Assembly: GCA_963818505.1 (NCBI GenBank) | Contig: CAWFSJ010000007.1 | Span: forward strand, 372,001 to 436,000 | DNA: 64,000 nt | DNA from: JADKAV01 sp963818505 | Lineage (GTDB): Bacteria > Actinomycetota > Actinomycetes > S36-B12 > UBA10799 | Direction: 5' to 3' | Shown: positions 32,995 through 41,811 of the stretch, piece after piece | Position numbering within the stretch: position 1 is the stretch's first letter | Layout: every line of letters starts with the position of its first letter | The notes under the pieces: generated by a model | What the model was told of the DNA's origin: nothing | Databases searched by the model: none | The model's input: the letters and a program-made list of their open reading frames with translations, nothing else | Made by a program: the position numbers and the translations under genes

Positions 32995-34085
32995 CGCCGT
33001 TCTCGATCCAACTCTCCCCGAACGCCCGCACTGCCGGTGCGCGCGAGGCGATCCTGGCCAACCCCGGGTTCGGCCGGTACTTCACCGATCACATGGTCAG
33101 CATCCGGTTCGATCGCGAGCAGGGGTGGTACGAACCTAGTGTCGTCCCGTACGGTCCGATCACGCTGGATCCTGCCACGAACTTCATCCACTACGGCCAG
33201 TCGATCTTCGAGGGAATGAAGGCCTACAAGCACGCCGACGGGCACATCCGTACCTTCCGGCCGCTGAAGAACGCTCACCGATTCCGGGCCTCCGCTCGGC
33301 GTCTGGCGATGCCCGAGATCCCGGCGGAACTGTTCATCCAGTCGCTGGAGGAGTTGGCGCGCATCGACGGCGAGTGGGTCCCGACCGATCCGGAGAAGTC
33401 GTTGTACCTGCGCCCCTTCATGTTCTCCACCGAGGTCGGGCTCGGCGTGAAGCCTGCCGACGAGTATCAGTACCTACTCATCGCCTCGCCTGCCGGTGCG
33501 TACTTCCCGCGAGGTGTTGCGCCGGTCTCCGTGTGGCTCACGCCCGACTACGTGCGTGCTGCCGTCGGCGGTACAGGCGAAGCCAAGTGCGCCGGCAACT
33601 ACGCGGCCTCGCTGATCGCGCAAGCAGAGGCGACCCTGCACGGGTGCGACCAAGTCGTGTGGCTCGACGCAAAGGAGCACGAGTGGGTCGAGGAGATGGG
33701 CGGGATGAATTTGTTCTTCGTCTTCGGCACCGGCGACTCGGCCCGCTTGGTGACACCACCTTTGAGCGGTTCTCTGCTGCCGGGGGTGACGCGTGATTCG
33801 ATCCTGATCATGGCGCAACAGGACCTCGGCATCCCGGTCGCCGAAGAGCCGGTCAGTGTGGAGCAGTGGAAGGCGGGCAGTGAGTCGGGCGAGATCTCGG
33901 AGGTCTTCGCATGCGGGACTGCGGCGGTCATCACCCCAGTCGGTGAGGTCAAAAGCAGAGTGGGCGCCTGGACGGTGTCGGACGGTGGCGCGGGACCGAT
34001 CACCATGCGTCTGCGCAACGCGCTGCTGAGCCTGCAGTCCGGCCAGAGCCCGGACACACACGCGTGGATGTTCGAACTGGCCTGA
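32991..34085 (+). CDS. ilvE: Branched-chain amino acid aminotransferase
   Basis: 364 residues, fold type IV PLP enzyme, BCAT group II length. The PLP lysine is in GTGEAKCAGNYAASL (about residue 202). IHYGQSIFEGMKAY, RPFMFSTEVGLGV and the EVFACGTAAVITPV loop match the family. It catalyses the last step to valine, leucine and isoleucine using glutamate. The ATG overlaps the leuB stop (ATGA), so the two form an operon; the upstream frameshift could affect its translation. Confidence 0.96.
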   Translation: MTPFSIQLSPNARTAGAREAILANPGFGRYFTDHMVSIRFDREQGWYEPSVVPYGPITLDPATNFIHYGQSIFEGMKAYKHADGHIRTFRPLKNAHRFRASARRLAMPEIPAELFIQSLEELARIDGEWVPTDPEKSLYLRPFMFSTEVGLGVKPADEYQYLLIASPAGAYFPRGVAPVSVWLTPDYVRAAVGGTGEAKCAGNYAASLIAQAEATLHGCDQVVWLDAKEHEWVEEMGGMNLFFVFGTGDSARLVTPPLSGSLLPGVTRDSILIMAQQDLGIPVAEEPVSVEQWKAGSESGEISEVFACGTAAVITPVGEVKSRVGAWTVSDGGAGPITMRLRNALLSLQSGQSPDTHAWMFELA

Positions 34086-34110
34086 ACCGGCGCCACCGGC
34101 GCAGGACCAA

Positions 34111-34141
34111 TTGCATGTCCCGGCGAGTTGTGTGCCAGACT
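34111..34141 (+). promoter_or_regulatory. Probable promoter of the cimA leader transcript
   Basis: CAGACT (34136-34141) ends 6 nt before the leader GTG, the same spacing as at ilvB and leuA. TTGCAT (34111-34116) could be the -35 with a rather long 19-nt spacer. Confidence 0.4.
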
Positions 34142-34147
34142 GATCTC

Positions 34148-34186
34148 GTGCGTTCCGCGCTGATTATCGAAAGGCGCATCGGCTGA
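34148..34186 (+). CDS. cimA leader peptide
   Basis: A 12-codon frame encoding MRSALIIERRIG: Leu-Ile-Ile at codons 5-7 and a further Ile at codon 11. It is followed by a strong hairpin, an intrinsic terminator and then cimA. The Ile bias fits control of the isoleucine-specific citramalate route. Confidence 0.8.
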   Translation: MRSALIIERRIG

Positions 34187-34203
34187 GCAGTCGCCGATGC
34201 GCC
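34173..34203 (+). promoter_or_regulatory. 10-bp hairpin overlapping the end of the cimA leader peptide
   Basis: GGCGCATCGG (34173-34182) pairs perfectly with CCGATGCGCC (34194-34203). Its 5' arm lies in the leader coding sequence, so a translating ribosome would disrupt it: the expected place of the pause or competing structure of an attenuator. Confidence 0.65.
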
Positions 34204-34234
34204 AACCCTCGTGCCCTCGGGCCCGGGGGTTTTT
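34204..34234 (+). terminator. Attenuator terminator of cimA
   Basis: AACCCTCG (34204-34211) pairs with CGGGGGTT (34224-34231), with GCCC/GGGC inside, followed by a run of T. It lies 16 nt before the cimA ATG and right after the 10-bp hairpin. Confidence 0.78.
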
Positions 34235-34250
34235 CGTTGGAAGGATTGAC

Positions 34251-35828
34251 ATGGACGAGCAGTTCCAGTTGTTCGACACCACGCTGCGCGACGGTGCCCA
34301 GCGCGAAGGGATCTCCTTCTCGGTGGAGGACAAACTCGCCATCTGCCGCCTGCTCGACGATTTCGGGGTGGGTTTCATCGAGGGTGGCTGGCCGGGGGCC
34401 ATGCCCAAGGACACCGAGTTCTTCGCCAGGGCAGCAACCGAACTCAAACTGCGCAACGCCACGCTCGTGGCTTTCGGTGCCACGCGCAAGGCAGGGGTGG
34501 CTGTGGCAGACGACCAGCAGGTGGCCGCACTGCTGGCCGCTCAGACTCCCGTCATCACGATCGTCGCCAAGTCCGACATCCGCCATGTGCGGGAGGCCCT
34601 GCGCACCACGCCCGAGGAGAACCTCGCCATGGTGACGGACACGGTCACCCACCTGCTCGGTGAGGGCCGGCGGGTGTTCGTCGACTGTGAGCACTTCTTC
34701 GACGGCTACAAGCACGACGCGGACTACGCCGTGTCGGTGGTCCGGGCGGCGTTGCAGGCAGGCGCCGAAGCGGCGGTCATGTGCGACACGAACGGCGGCA
34801 TGCTGCCGGTGGGTATCCATGAGATTGTCTGCGATGTCCGCGCGAAGGTGGAGGGCAGACTGGGCATCCACTGCCAGGACGACACCGGTTGCGCGGTCGC
34901 CAACACGGTCACCGCGGTGGCTGCCGGCGTCACCCACGCGCAGTGCACGGCCAACGGCTACGGCGAACGGACCGGCAATGCTGATCTCTTCGTGGTGACA
35001 GCCAACCTTGAACTCAAGATGGGCCGCCACGTCCTGCCCGAGGGCCATCTCGGCGAGTCCATGCGGATCTCGCATGCGATCGCCGAGATCGCGAACATCG
35101 CCCCGGACACCCACCAGCCGTATGTCGGGGTGAGTTCCTTCGCGCACAAGGCCGGCCTGCACGCCAGTGCCCTGAAGGTCAACTACGAGTTGTACAACCA
35201 CGAGGCCGCGTCGTCGGTGGGTAACGACATGCGCGTGCTGGTCACGGAGATGGCCGGGCGGGCGTCGGTGGAGTTGAAGGGCCGCGAACTCGGCTATGAC
35301 TTGTCGGAGGACCCTGCCCTGCTCGGTCGGGTGGTGGATCGTGTGAAGGCACTCGAGGCTCAGGGCTGGACCTTCGAGGCGGCAGACGCATCCTTCGAAC
35401 TACTCATCGTGGACGAGCGCGAACACGGGCGTACCCGTCCGTTCGCTGTGGAGTCCTGGCGCACCATCGTCGAGCAGCGCATCGACGGTGAGGTCGTGAG
35501 TGAGGCGACGGTGAAGGTGACCGCCGGTGATCAACGCATCGTGGCTGTGGGGGAGGGCAACGGTCCGGTCAACGCCTTGGACAACGCCCTGCGGTCGGCG
35601 CTGACCGATCTGTACCCCGAACTCGCGCAGTTCGAACTTGTCGACTACAAGGTGCGGATCCTCGAGGGCGTGCGAGGAACCGGGGCGGTCACCCGAACCC
35701 TCGTGGGATCTTCGGACGGGACGCGGCGCTGGGACACCGTCGGTGTGCACGAGAACGTCATCGCCGCCTCGTGGACGGCGCTGGAGGACGCTGTCGCCTA
35801 CGGATTGTTGGGCGCGCTGCGCGACTGA
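34251..35828 (+). CDS. cimA: Citramalate synthase
   Basis: 525 residues, LeuA-like family. It condenses pyruvate and acetyl-CoA to (R)-citramalate, making 2-oxobutanoate without threonine for isoleucine. The catalytic FDTTLRDGAQREGISFSVEDK opens the protein; LGIHCQDDTGCAVANTV holds the metal-binding histidine region; VGVSSFAHKAGLHASAL and a C-terminal LeuA dimer domain (about 400-525) follow. The true leuA is at 25.3 kb, and the leader peptide here is Ile-rich, both arguing for CimA rather than a second LeuA. GGAAGG precedes the ATG. Confidence 0.93.
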   Translation: MDEQFQLFDTTLRDGAQREGISFSVEDKLAICRLLDDFGVGFIEGGWPGAMPKDTEFFARAATELKLRNATLVAFGATRKAGVAVADDQQVAALLAAQTPVITIVAKSDIRHVREALRTTPEENLAMVTDTVTHLLGEGRRVFVDCEHFFDGYKHDADYAVSVVRAALQAGAEAAVMCDTNGGMLPVGIHEIVCDVRAKVEGRLGIHCQDDTGCAVANTVTAVAAGVTHAQCTANGYGERTGNADLFVVTANLELKMGRHVLPEGHLGESMRISHAIAEIANIAPDTHQPYVGVSSFAHKAGLHASALKVNYELYNHEAASSVGNDMRVLVTEMAGRASVELKGRELGYDLSEDPALLGRVVDRVKALEAQGWTFEAADASFELLIVDEREHGRTRPFAVESWRTIVEQRIDGEVVSEATVKVTAGDQRIVAVGEGNGPVNALDNALRSALTDLYPELAQFELVDYKVRILEGVRGTGAVTRTLVGSSDGTRRWDTVGVHENVIAASWTALEDAVAYGLLGALRD

Positions 35829-35915
35829 CGTGTCAATCATCCAACAGGGGTGCCCTTGGTTCTTGGGTCGTCGGGTCACCGACCCCTCAACCGTCTCCCC
35901 GGTTAGGCTCGAACG

Positions 35916-36695
35916 GTGAGAATCGCGCGCTATCGCCATGAGGGTGACGTCAGGTACGGGATCGTCGATGGCGAGGCGGTCCGAGAGATAGAGGGCACAC
36001 CCTTCCCGACGGTCCAGAGCATCGAGGTCACGGGTGTCGAGCACACTCTCGACGAAGTCGATCTGTTGGCGCCCGTCCTCCCGACCAAGATCATCGCTGT
36101 GGCCAAGAACTATTTGGACCACGCCGCAGAGATGGGCGGCGACGTGCCCCCCGAGCCGATGATCTTCCTCAAACCGTCGACGGCAGTCGTCGGCCCGGAG
36201 GCGATCATCGCCCTTCCCGAGCAGTCCAGCCAGGTCGAGCACGAGGCCGAACTGGCGGTGGTGATCGGCCGGTTGTGCAAGGACGTGCCCGAGGACCGGG
36301 TGGACGAGGTTGTGCTCGGCTACACCTGCGCCAACGATGTCACCGCCAGGGATCTTCAGGCCTCCGACGGGCAGTGGGGACGGGCTAAGGGTTTCGACAC
36401 CTTCTGTCCTCTCGGCCCGTGGATAGCCACGGATCTGGACCCCGACGGTCTGGGGATCGAGTGTGAGGTCAACGAGCAGATCAGGCAGGACGGCAACACC
36501 GCTGACATGGTCCGAAGCGTGGCCGAACTCGTCGCGTGGATCAGTCGGGTGATGACGCTGGTTCCCGGCGACGTGATCCTCACCGGCACGCCGGCCGGCG
36601 TTGGACCGCTGCGCAACGGAGATTCCGTCACGGTCACTATTGAGGGAATCGGCACCCTCGACAACATCGTCAGCGACACGGGAGTCTTCTCATGA
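35916..36695 (+). CDS. Fumarylacetoacetate hydrolase family protein
   Basis: 259 residues. The FAH fold is shown by KIIAVAKNYLDHAAEMGG, the metal-binding VEHEAELAVVIG and GYTCANDVTARDLQ, and VLTGTPAGVGPL near the end. Members hydrolyse, decarboxylate or hydrate small beta-keto acids; the substrate here is not known. The GTG at 35916 follows TAGGCT by 6 nt (leaderless). The stop overlaps gltX by 4 nt, an arrangement common in actinobacteria. Confidence 0.88.
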   Translation: MRIARYRHEGDVRYGIVDGEAVREIEGTPFPTVQSIEVTGVEHTLDEVDLLAPVLPTKIIAVAKNYLDHAAEMGGDVPPEPMIFLKPSTAVVGPEAIIALPEQSSQVEHEAELAVVIGRLCKDVPEDRVDEVVLGYTCANDVTARDLQASDGQWGRAKGFDTFCPLGPWIATDLDPDGLGIECEVNEQIRQDGNTADMVRSVAELVAWISRVMTLVPGDVILTGTPAGVGPLRNGDSVTVTIEGIGTLDNIVSDTGVFS

Positions 36696-38140
36696 GTGCA
36701 GTTCGCGTCCGGTTCTGCCCGTCCCCGACCGGCAATCCACACGTCGGGATGGTGCGCACCGCGTTGTTCAACTGGGCCCACGCCCGGCACACCGGTGGCA
36801 CATTCGTCTTCAGGATCGAGGACACCGACTCGGCGCGCGATTCCGAGCAGAGTTACGAAGCGCTGCTGAAGACCCTGCGGTGGTTGCACCTCGACTGGGA
36901 CGAGGGCCCTGAGGTGGGAGGGCCTTACGAGCCGTACCGGCAGTCGCAGAGGCTGGCTTCGTACAACGAGGTCGCGCACCGGTTGCTGAACGAGGGGAAG
37001 GCCTACCGGTGCTACTGCACGCCGGAGGAGCTCGAGGCGCGCCGTGAACTCGCGCGCAAGGAGGGTCGCGCCCCCGGTTACGAGGGCACCTGCCGCAACC
37101 TCACACCCGAACAGGTCGCCGAATACGAAGCGGCAGGTCGCCGGCCGGTGGTGCGGGTACGGATGCCCGACCACGACTGGGAATGGGCCGATCTGGTCCG
37201 CGGCCCGATCCACGTGCGCGACGAACACGTGCCCGACTTCGTCATCGTGCGAGCCAACGGGGAGCCGCTCTACACGCTGGTCAACCCGGTCGACGACATC
37301 GCGATGGGCATCACCGATGTCCTGCGCGGAGAAGACCTGCTGTCCAGTACTCCGCGCCAGCTGGCCTTGTACGAGTTGCTCGACGCGCCGGTTCCGCGGT
37401 TCGGGCACCTTCCGTACGTGATGGGGGAGGGCAACAAGAAGCTCAGCAAGCGCGATCCACAGGCGGACTTCAATGCCTACATCGAGCAGGGCTACTTGCC
37501 CGAAGCGATGGCCAACTACCTGGCACTGCTGGGCTGGTCGATCGGTGATGATCGCGAGTTCTTCTCGTTGCAGGAGTTGGCCGACAACTTCGACGTTTCG
37601 ACCGTCAACCCCAGCCCTGCCCGATTTGATCTGAAGAAGTGCCGCGCGATCAACGGCGACTGGATCCGGGCACTGGATGTCGATGATCTGGTGGATCGCA
37701 TGATTCCTTTCTTGCAGAGGGACTCCGTGCTCGCCGACCCGGTCACCGATGAGCAACTGGCACTGCTGAGGCAAGCCACGCCGCTGGTTCAGGAACGCCT
37801 GGAGACACTGGACCAGGTGAGCGGGATGCTCGGCTTCCTGTTCGCCGACGTCGAGATCGAGGCCGAGGCGCGTGACAAGTTGCTCGATGAGCAGGGACTG
37901 CTGGTCGTTGCAGCCGCTGCCACAGCAGTAGCTGAGCTGCCGGACTTCACCGCGGTTGAGATCCAGGCAGCGCTGCGCGCGCGTTTGGTGGACGAAATGG
38001 GCTTGAAACCTAAACTGGCGTTCGGCCCGGTCCGGGTGGCGATCACCGGGCGGCGTGTGTCACCGCCGCTGTTCGAGTCCATGGAACTGCTGGGCCGCGA
38101 GGAATCTCTGCGCCGGTTGGCCCAGGCTCAGTACAGGTAG
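36692..38140 (+). CDS. gltX: Glutamyl-tRNA synthetase
   Basis: 482 residues, class I synthetase. The HIGH-like motif is PSPTGNPHVGMVRTALFNW at the N-terminus and the KMSKS-like motif is KKLSKRD (about residue 249). The anticodon-binding all-helical C-terminal domain (about 320-480) is complete. It charges tRNA-Glu; a tRNA-Glu gene lies at 41.4 kb. The 3' end overlaps that of the convergent GGDEF-EAL gene by 13 nt. Confidence 0.97.
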   Translation: MSAVRVRFCPSPTGNPHVGMVRTALFNWAHARHTGGTFVFRIEDTDSARDSEQSYEALLKTLRWLHLDWDEGPEVGGPYEPYRQSQRLASYNEVAHRLLNEGKAYRCYCTPEELEARRELARKEGRAPGYEGTCRNLTPEQVAEYEAAGRRPVVRVRMPDHDWEWADLVRGPIHVRDEHVPDFVIVRANGEPLYTLVNPVDDIAMGITDVLRGEDLLSSTPRQLALYELLDAPVPRFGHLPYVMGEGNKKLSKRDPQADFNAYIEQGYLPEAMANYLALLGWSIGDDREFFSLQELADNFDVSTVNPSPARFDLKKCRAINGDWIRALDVDDLVDRMIPFLQRDSVLADPVTDEQLALLRQATPLVQERLETLDQVSGMLGFLFADVEIEAEARDKLLDEQGLLVVAAAATAVAELPDFTAVEIQAALRARLVDEMGLKPKLAFGPVRVAITGRRVSPPLFESMELLGREESLRRLAQAQYR

Positions 38141-39993
38141 GCCAAGGCTTCGTCGGCAGGCTTCGGTGCGCCAAGCAGGTATCCCTGGCCCAGGTTGCAG
38201 CCCAGGGTCGCGATGAAGTCGCGCTGCTCCTCGGTCTCAATGCCCTCGGCGATCACGTCGACTCCCAACGCGGCGCCGAGTTCGCACACCATTCGGGCGA
38301 TCGCGAGAGCCCGCGGGTCGCCTTGGGTCGACACCAGGAACGACCGGTCGGCCTTGATCAGATCCAGGGGCAGTGACCGGATGCTGGCCAGCGAGGAGTG
38401 CCCCACCCCGAAGTCGTCGAGTGCTATTCGCAAACCGCGTTCCCGAAAGGCAGCGAGACGCTCTGTAATCAGGTGATCGTGCATGGCCGCTGTCTCGGTG
38501 ACCTCGATGTACAGGCGGGAGGCGTCCGCGCCAGTGCGCTCGATGGCCGCATCCAGCCACTCCACGATCCCGTCGGCCGCGATCTGGCCGGGAGCCATGT
38601 TGATGAACAGTAGTTGCTCCGAGGGCAGCCTCGTCTGGAAGACCAGTGAACTCTCGATCAGACTGCGACCGAGATCGTTGAGAAGTCCGGCAGACTCTGC
38701 CGCGGCGATGAACTCCTCGGCCGCGATCGGTCCCTCCGGCGAGGTCCATCGGGCGAGCGCCTCGAACCCGATCACCGTCTGTTCGCCCAGCGTGCGGATC
38801 GGTTGGTAGGCCACCCAGAACTCGTCGGAGTAGAGGGAGCGACGCAGTCTTCGTTCGAGGTGCAGCGAGTGCTGCATCCTGTGGATCATCGCCTCGGTGT
38901 AGAGCGTGACGGCCGATCCATGACGCTGCTTCGCCTCGTACAACGCAACGTCGGCGTCGCGCAGCAGACTTTCGGGCTGGACGTCGTTTCCATCGGACAT
39001 CGCGATCCCGATGCTGGCCTCGACGTAGGCGAGGTCACCGTCGATCGAGAAGGGCTCGCCAACGACCCCCGTGACGCGCTGGGCGACCTCACGGGCGTCC
39101 TCACTTCGCGTGAGGTTCTCGCACACGATTACGAACTCGTCGCCCCCGAGTCGGGCCACGGTGTCGACCTCGCGCATCACGGATGTGATCCGCTTGGCGC
39201 AGTCCACCAGCAGCACGTCACCGGCGGCATGTCCGAGGGTGTCGTTGACCCGTTTGAACCGGTCGAGATCGATGAACATCACGGCCACCCGGTGGCCGTA
39301 GCGGCGTGCACGCTGCAACGCCCTGTTGATCTGCTCGATGAGAGCAGGACGGTTGAGCAGACCAGTCAGGCTGTCATGGTTGGCCCTCCACAGCAGTTCA
39401 GCCTGCGCTTGCTTGCGCTCGCTGATGTCCTCGATCGCGAGTACGCCGCCGCCGGTCTGCATCGCGCGGAAGAGCAGGGAGGCGCTCAGCGATCTGCCGG
39501 CGTGGGAGACCAACTGGGTGTCCGAGGTCCGCCAGTTCCTACCCTCGGACAGGGCCGACTTCAAATCGGAGATGGTCGGATCCAACTGACTGGCGGGTCG
39601 TAGGACGCTCTCCAGCGGCTCACCGATCATCGCATCGTGGTCGAGCTCCAACACTGACTCTGCGACAGGGTTCAGGTCGAACACGCCGCCGTCGGATTCG
39701 AGCACGATCAGGCCGGTGGCCGCGGTGTCGAAGATGGCCTTCAGCCGGTCGCGTTGGACCGCCGCCTCGGATTGAGTCGCCTCCTCGAGCCGGTTGTACA
39801 GCGCCTGCATCTCCTGTGACGCCAGGCGGAACGCTCGCTCGTGCAGGTAGTGCTGCTTGTCGGCGTCGTCGTAGGTGGCCGAGATCCTGTGAAGCAAGGA
39901 AGTGAGGCCAGGGTCGGTCGTCCCGCTGGTCGAGACTCCCGCCCGATTCATCTGCCGCCGCAGGATCCGGTGCAGTTCGCCATCGTCAGTCAT
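38128..39993 (-). CDS. PAS-GGDEF-EAL cyclic di-GMP enzyme
   Basis: About 621 residues: helical N-terminus, PAS (about 80-200), GGDEF (about 215-370) and EAL (about 385-620). RLGGDEFV is intact and an inhibitory R-x-x-D (REVD) lies five residues before it. The EAL side keeps GFEALARW, IEVTET, LDDFGVGHSSL, KADRSFL and AEGIET, so both synthesis and breakdown of c-di-GMP are possible. There is no membrane segment. ATG 39993 overlaps the FIST gene stop by 8 nt; a GTG at 40011 is an alternative start. The FIST protein is the likely input partner. Confidence 0.93.
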   Translation of the reverse strand: MTDDGELHRILRRQMNRAGVSTSGTTDPGLTSLLHRISATYDDADKQHYLHERAFRLASQEMQALYNRLEEATQSEAAVQRDRLKAIFDTAATGLIVLESDGGVFDLNPVAESVLELDHDAMIGEPLESVLRPASQLDPTISDLKSALSEGRNWRTSDTQLVSHAGRSLSASLLFRAMQTGGGVLAIEDISERKQAQAELLWRANHDSLTGLLNRPALIEQINRALQRARRYGHRVAVMFIDLDRFKRVNDTLGHAAGDVLLVDCAKRITSVMREVDTVARLGGDEFVIVCENLTRSEDAREVAQRVTGVVGEPFSIDGDLAYVEASIGIAMSDGNDVQPESLLRDADVALYEAKQRHGSAVTLYTEAMIHRMQHSLHLERRLRRSLYSDEFWVAYQPIRTLGEQTVIGFEALARWTSPEGPIAAEEFIAAAESAGLLNDLGRSLIESSLVFQTRLPSEQLLFINMAPGQIAADGIVEWLDAAIERTGADASRLYIEVTETAAMHDHLITERLAAFRERGLRIALDDFGVGHSSLASIRSLPLDLIKADRSFLVSTQGDPRALAIARMVCELGAALGVDVIAEGIETEEQRDFIATLGCNLGQGYLLGAPKPADEALAYLY

Positions 39994-41128
39994 CGCGCGG
40001 GCACACTTCACTGATGGTCGTCACCGTCATCGTCTGGTTGTGCAATGCGCACTCACCGCCGACGGGGGCTATCTCGCCGTAGCTGTAGAAGCCGATCAGG
40101 GGGACTTCGGCTCCGATGGCATCGACCACCGAGTCGAGTTCCTCCTCGGTGCGGGCCCCCAGCACCAGGCGCCGACCGACGCAGGAGACAGCCACTGCCA
40201 GACCCGCTTGCTCCTGAACCGATTCCTCAGCGGCCTGCGAAGCGCCGTGGGTCAGTCCATCCGTCGTCGTCCACATCAGCCTGGCGGTCCAACCTGTGGG
40301 GACGTCGCCGGCGAAGGTCATCGACTGCTCCTGCTCATCGACGGACAGAATCGTCCTGACGATGCGGTTTGTGCCCTGCGGGGACGCGATGGTCAGCGGG
40401 AACAGCAGTGCGGAGGAGGGCAGGTCGTGGGCCAGCTCACCGAGGTACTGCTTGTACAAGGTCAGGGCGGGCTGCCCGTCGAGTTCGTAGAGAACGTTGC
40501 CGTCACTGCTTGTGATCGTGCGATGAGGTCCGAAACCGTCCCAGCCACCCTCGGATCCGTGCTGGAAGTGCGCGTAGTCACCGACGACCGCGAATGCCAC
40601 GGCGCAGTCGTCGCGACTTCGTCCGTTGCAATGCACCCATGTGTGCTCGAACCGGGGGCCATCCCCGGCCAGGCCGCCCGACAGTGGTGTGCCGTGCGGC
40701 AGGCTCGCCGCCAAGCCGGTGACCAGTGCGCTGCCGTTGAGATGCAAGCCGCACCCGAACACCATCACACCAGCGATACGGCGTCGCCCGGCAGCTGCGG
40801 TCAAAGTGTTGCCCAGTTCCAGGCCCATCTCGTGGCTGTCTGGTTCGTCGCACACCCATGCACTGAGCACTTCGGCGGCTTCGAAGGTCGTCACGGCTGC
40901 CACTAGGGGCGCGGGGTCGACCCGGTCGCCGAGGATCTGACCGGCGGTCGAGCACCCCAGCACTGTTGCCTCCGGCAGCGCTTCGTTCAACTGCGCCAGA
41001 GCGTCCTCGGCCTCGGCGAGACGGTCAGCGAAAACCAGTGCCACCGTGCGTGTTCCAGCGCAGGGTACAGGGGCCGGGGGTGAGGACCATCCAGACCCGG
41101 GATCCCATGTCAAAGTGGTAGTGCGCAC
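39986..41128 (-). CDS. FIST domain sensory protein
   Basis: About 380 residues. The FIST_N part is marked by LPEATVLGCSTAGQILG and TPLSGGLAGDGPRF; FIST_C by ALTLYKQYLG, AVSCVGRRLVLGARTEEE and GFYSYGEIAP with the C-terminal LHNQTMTVTTI. FIST domains bind small ligands, possibly amino acids, and are often coupled to signalling outputs. The GTG at 41128 starts the recognisable domain; the frame is open further upstream without domain content. It is translationally coupled to the downstream GGDEF-EAL gene. Confidence 0.88.
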   Translation of the reverse strand: MRTTTLTWDPGSGWSSPPAPVPCAGTRTVALVFADRLAEAEDALAQLNEALPEATVLGCSTAGQILGDRVDPAPLVAAVTTFEAAEVLSAWVCDEPDSHEMGLELGNTLTAAAGRRRIAGVMVFGCGLHLNGSALVTGLAASLPHGTPLSGGLAGDGPRFEHTWVHCNGRSRDDCAVAFAVVGDYAHFQHGSEGGWDGFGPHRTITSSDGNVLYELDGQPALTLYKQYLGELAHDLPSSALLFPLTIASPQGTNRIVRTILSVDEQEQSMTFAGDVPTGWTARLMWTTTDGLTHGASQAAEESVQEQAGLAVAVSCVGRRLVLGARTEEELDSVVDAIGAEVPLIGFYSYGEIAPVGGECALHNQTMTVTTISEVCPRDD

Positions 41129-41243
41129 GCGACCCGCCCCTCGTTCGGTCTCACGATCAGTATTGCTATGTGTGATCGAACAAGCACGGTGAGCGACATC
41201 AGGTCGCCCATTCGAGGGGGTCATTGCGGAGGCGACCCGGGGA

Positions 41244-41272
41244 TTCCAGTCGGTGCGAGACCCCGGTATGAT
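41244..41272 (+). promoter_or_regulatory. Probable promoter of the tRNA-Gln/tRNA-Glu pair
   Basis: TATGAT (41267-41272) is a good -10 located 28 nt before tRNA-Gln. TTCCAG (41244-41249), 17 nt further up, is a weak -35. Confidence 0.4.
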
Positions 41273-41300
41273 TGAACAGTTGCCAATCGGCAGCAACCCT

Positions 41301-41372
41301 TGGGGTATGGGGTAATTGGCAGCCCGACTGGTTCTGGTCCAGTTAGTCTAGGTTCGAGTCCTGGTACCCCAG
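41301..41372 (+). tRNA. tRNA-Gln (anticodon CTG)
   Basis: Acceptor TGGGGTA (41301-41307) pairs with TACCCCA (41365-41371). Anticodon stem ACTGG/CCAGT holds the loop TTCTGGT with anticodon CTG. T arm CTAGG-TTCGAGT-CCTGG. Discriminator G at 41372. No CCA is encoded. Confidence 0.95.
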
Positions 41373-41396
41373 CGAGACGCATCATGCGACTCATCC

Positions 41397-41469
41397 GGCC
41401 CCGTTGTGTAGCGGCCTAGCACGCCGCCCTCTCAAGGCGGTAGCGCGGGTTCGAATCCCGTCGGGGCTA
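41397..41469 (+). tRNA. tRNA-Glu (anticodon CTC)
   Basis: Acceptor GGCCCCG (41397-41403) pairs with CGGGGCT (one wobble pair). Anticodon stem GCCGC/GCGGT-type holds CTCTCAA with anticodon CTC. T arm GCGGG-TTCGAAT-CCCGT. No CCA is encoded. It follows tRNA-Gln by 24 nt, so the two are probably co-transcribed. Confidence 0.95.
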
Positions 41470-41474
41470 CTCGA

Positions 41475-41504
41475 CCCCTCCCCCCATGAAATTGGGGGGA
41501 GGGG
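41475..41504 (+). terminator. Strong hairpin after the tRNA pair
   Basis: CCCCTCCCCCC (41475-41485) pairs perfectly with GGGGGGAGGGG (41494-41504) around an 8-nt loop, 5 nt after tRNA-Glu. There is no T-run, but position and strength suggest the end of the tRNA transcript. Confidence 0.55.
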
Positions 41505-41811
41505 CACCTCACTCACCTTCAGTCCAATCGGACTCGAGTGGTTCGGAAACGATTGTGCATCGAGGGACCCAGGGGCATTCGGCGAAGCACAAACCGTGTG
41601 ATCAGACCGATGAAAAGGGCCCCTTCACACAGGGTCAAACCACCCGCGCGGTTCATCGTTGGCACGGACCGTGACCGTACGGTCGGCCTCGCAGAGCCAG
41701 CAGGCCGACCAGGTGGTGTTCGTGACCAAACGCCGCTGAATCCTTGGAAGTGGGTGTGACAAATATCCGCGCCGTGTAACATTGCCGTCAGGGATGAGAG
41801 GGAGTGACCTG
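41505..41811. other. Non-coding stretch upstream of the FAD oxidase gene
   Basis: About 300 nt with no gene I can support. It contains a perfect 12-bp palindrome GACCGTACGGTC (41673-41684), a possible operator, and a -10-like TAACAT (41777-41782). The ribosome-binding site GAGGGAG (41798-41804) belongs to the next gene. Confidence 0.5.

Noticed and set aside
34251..35828. Second leuA (2-isopropylmalate synthase)
   Set aside because: A full leuA lies at 25.3 kb, the leader peptide here is Ile-biased, and the N-terminal motif fits CimA better.
41538..41759. 73-codon open frame between tRNA-Glu and the FAD oxidase gene
   Set aside because: No ribosome-binding site, no family match, composition of non-coding DNA; treated as intergenic.
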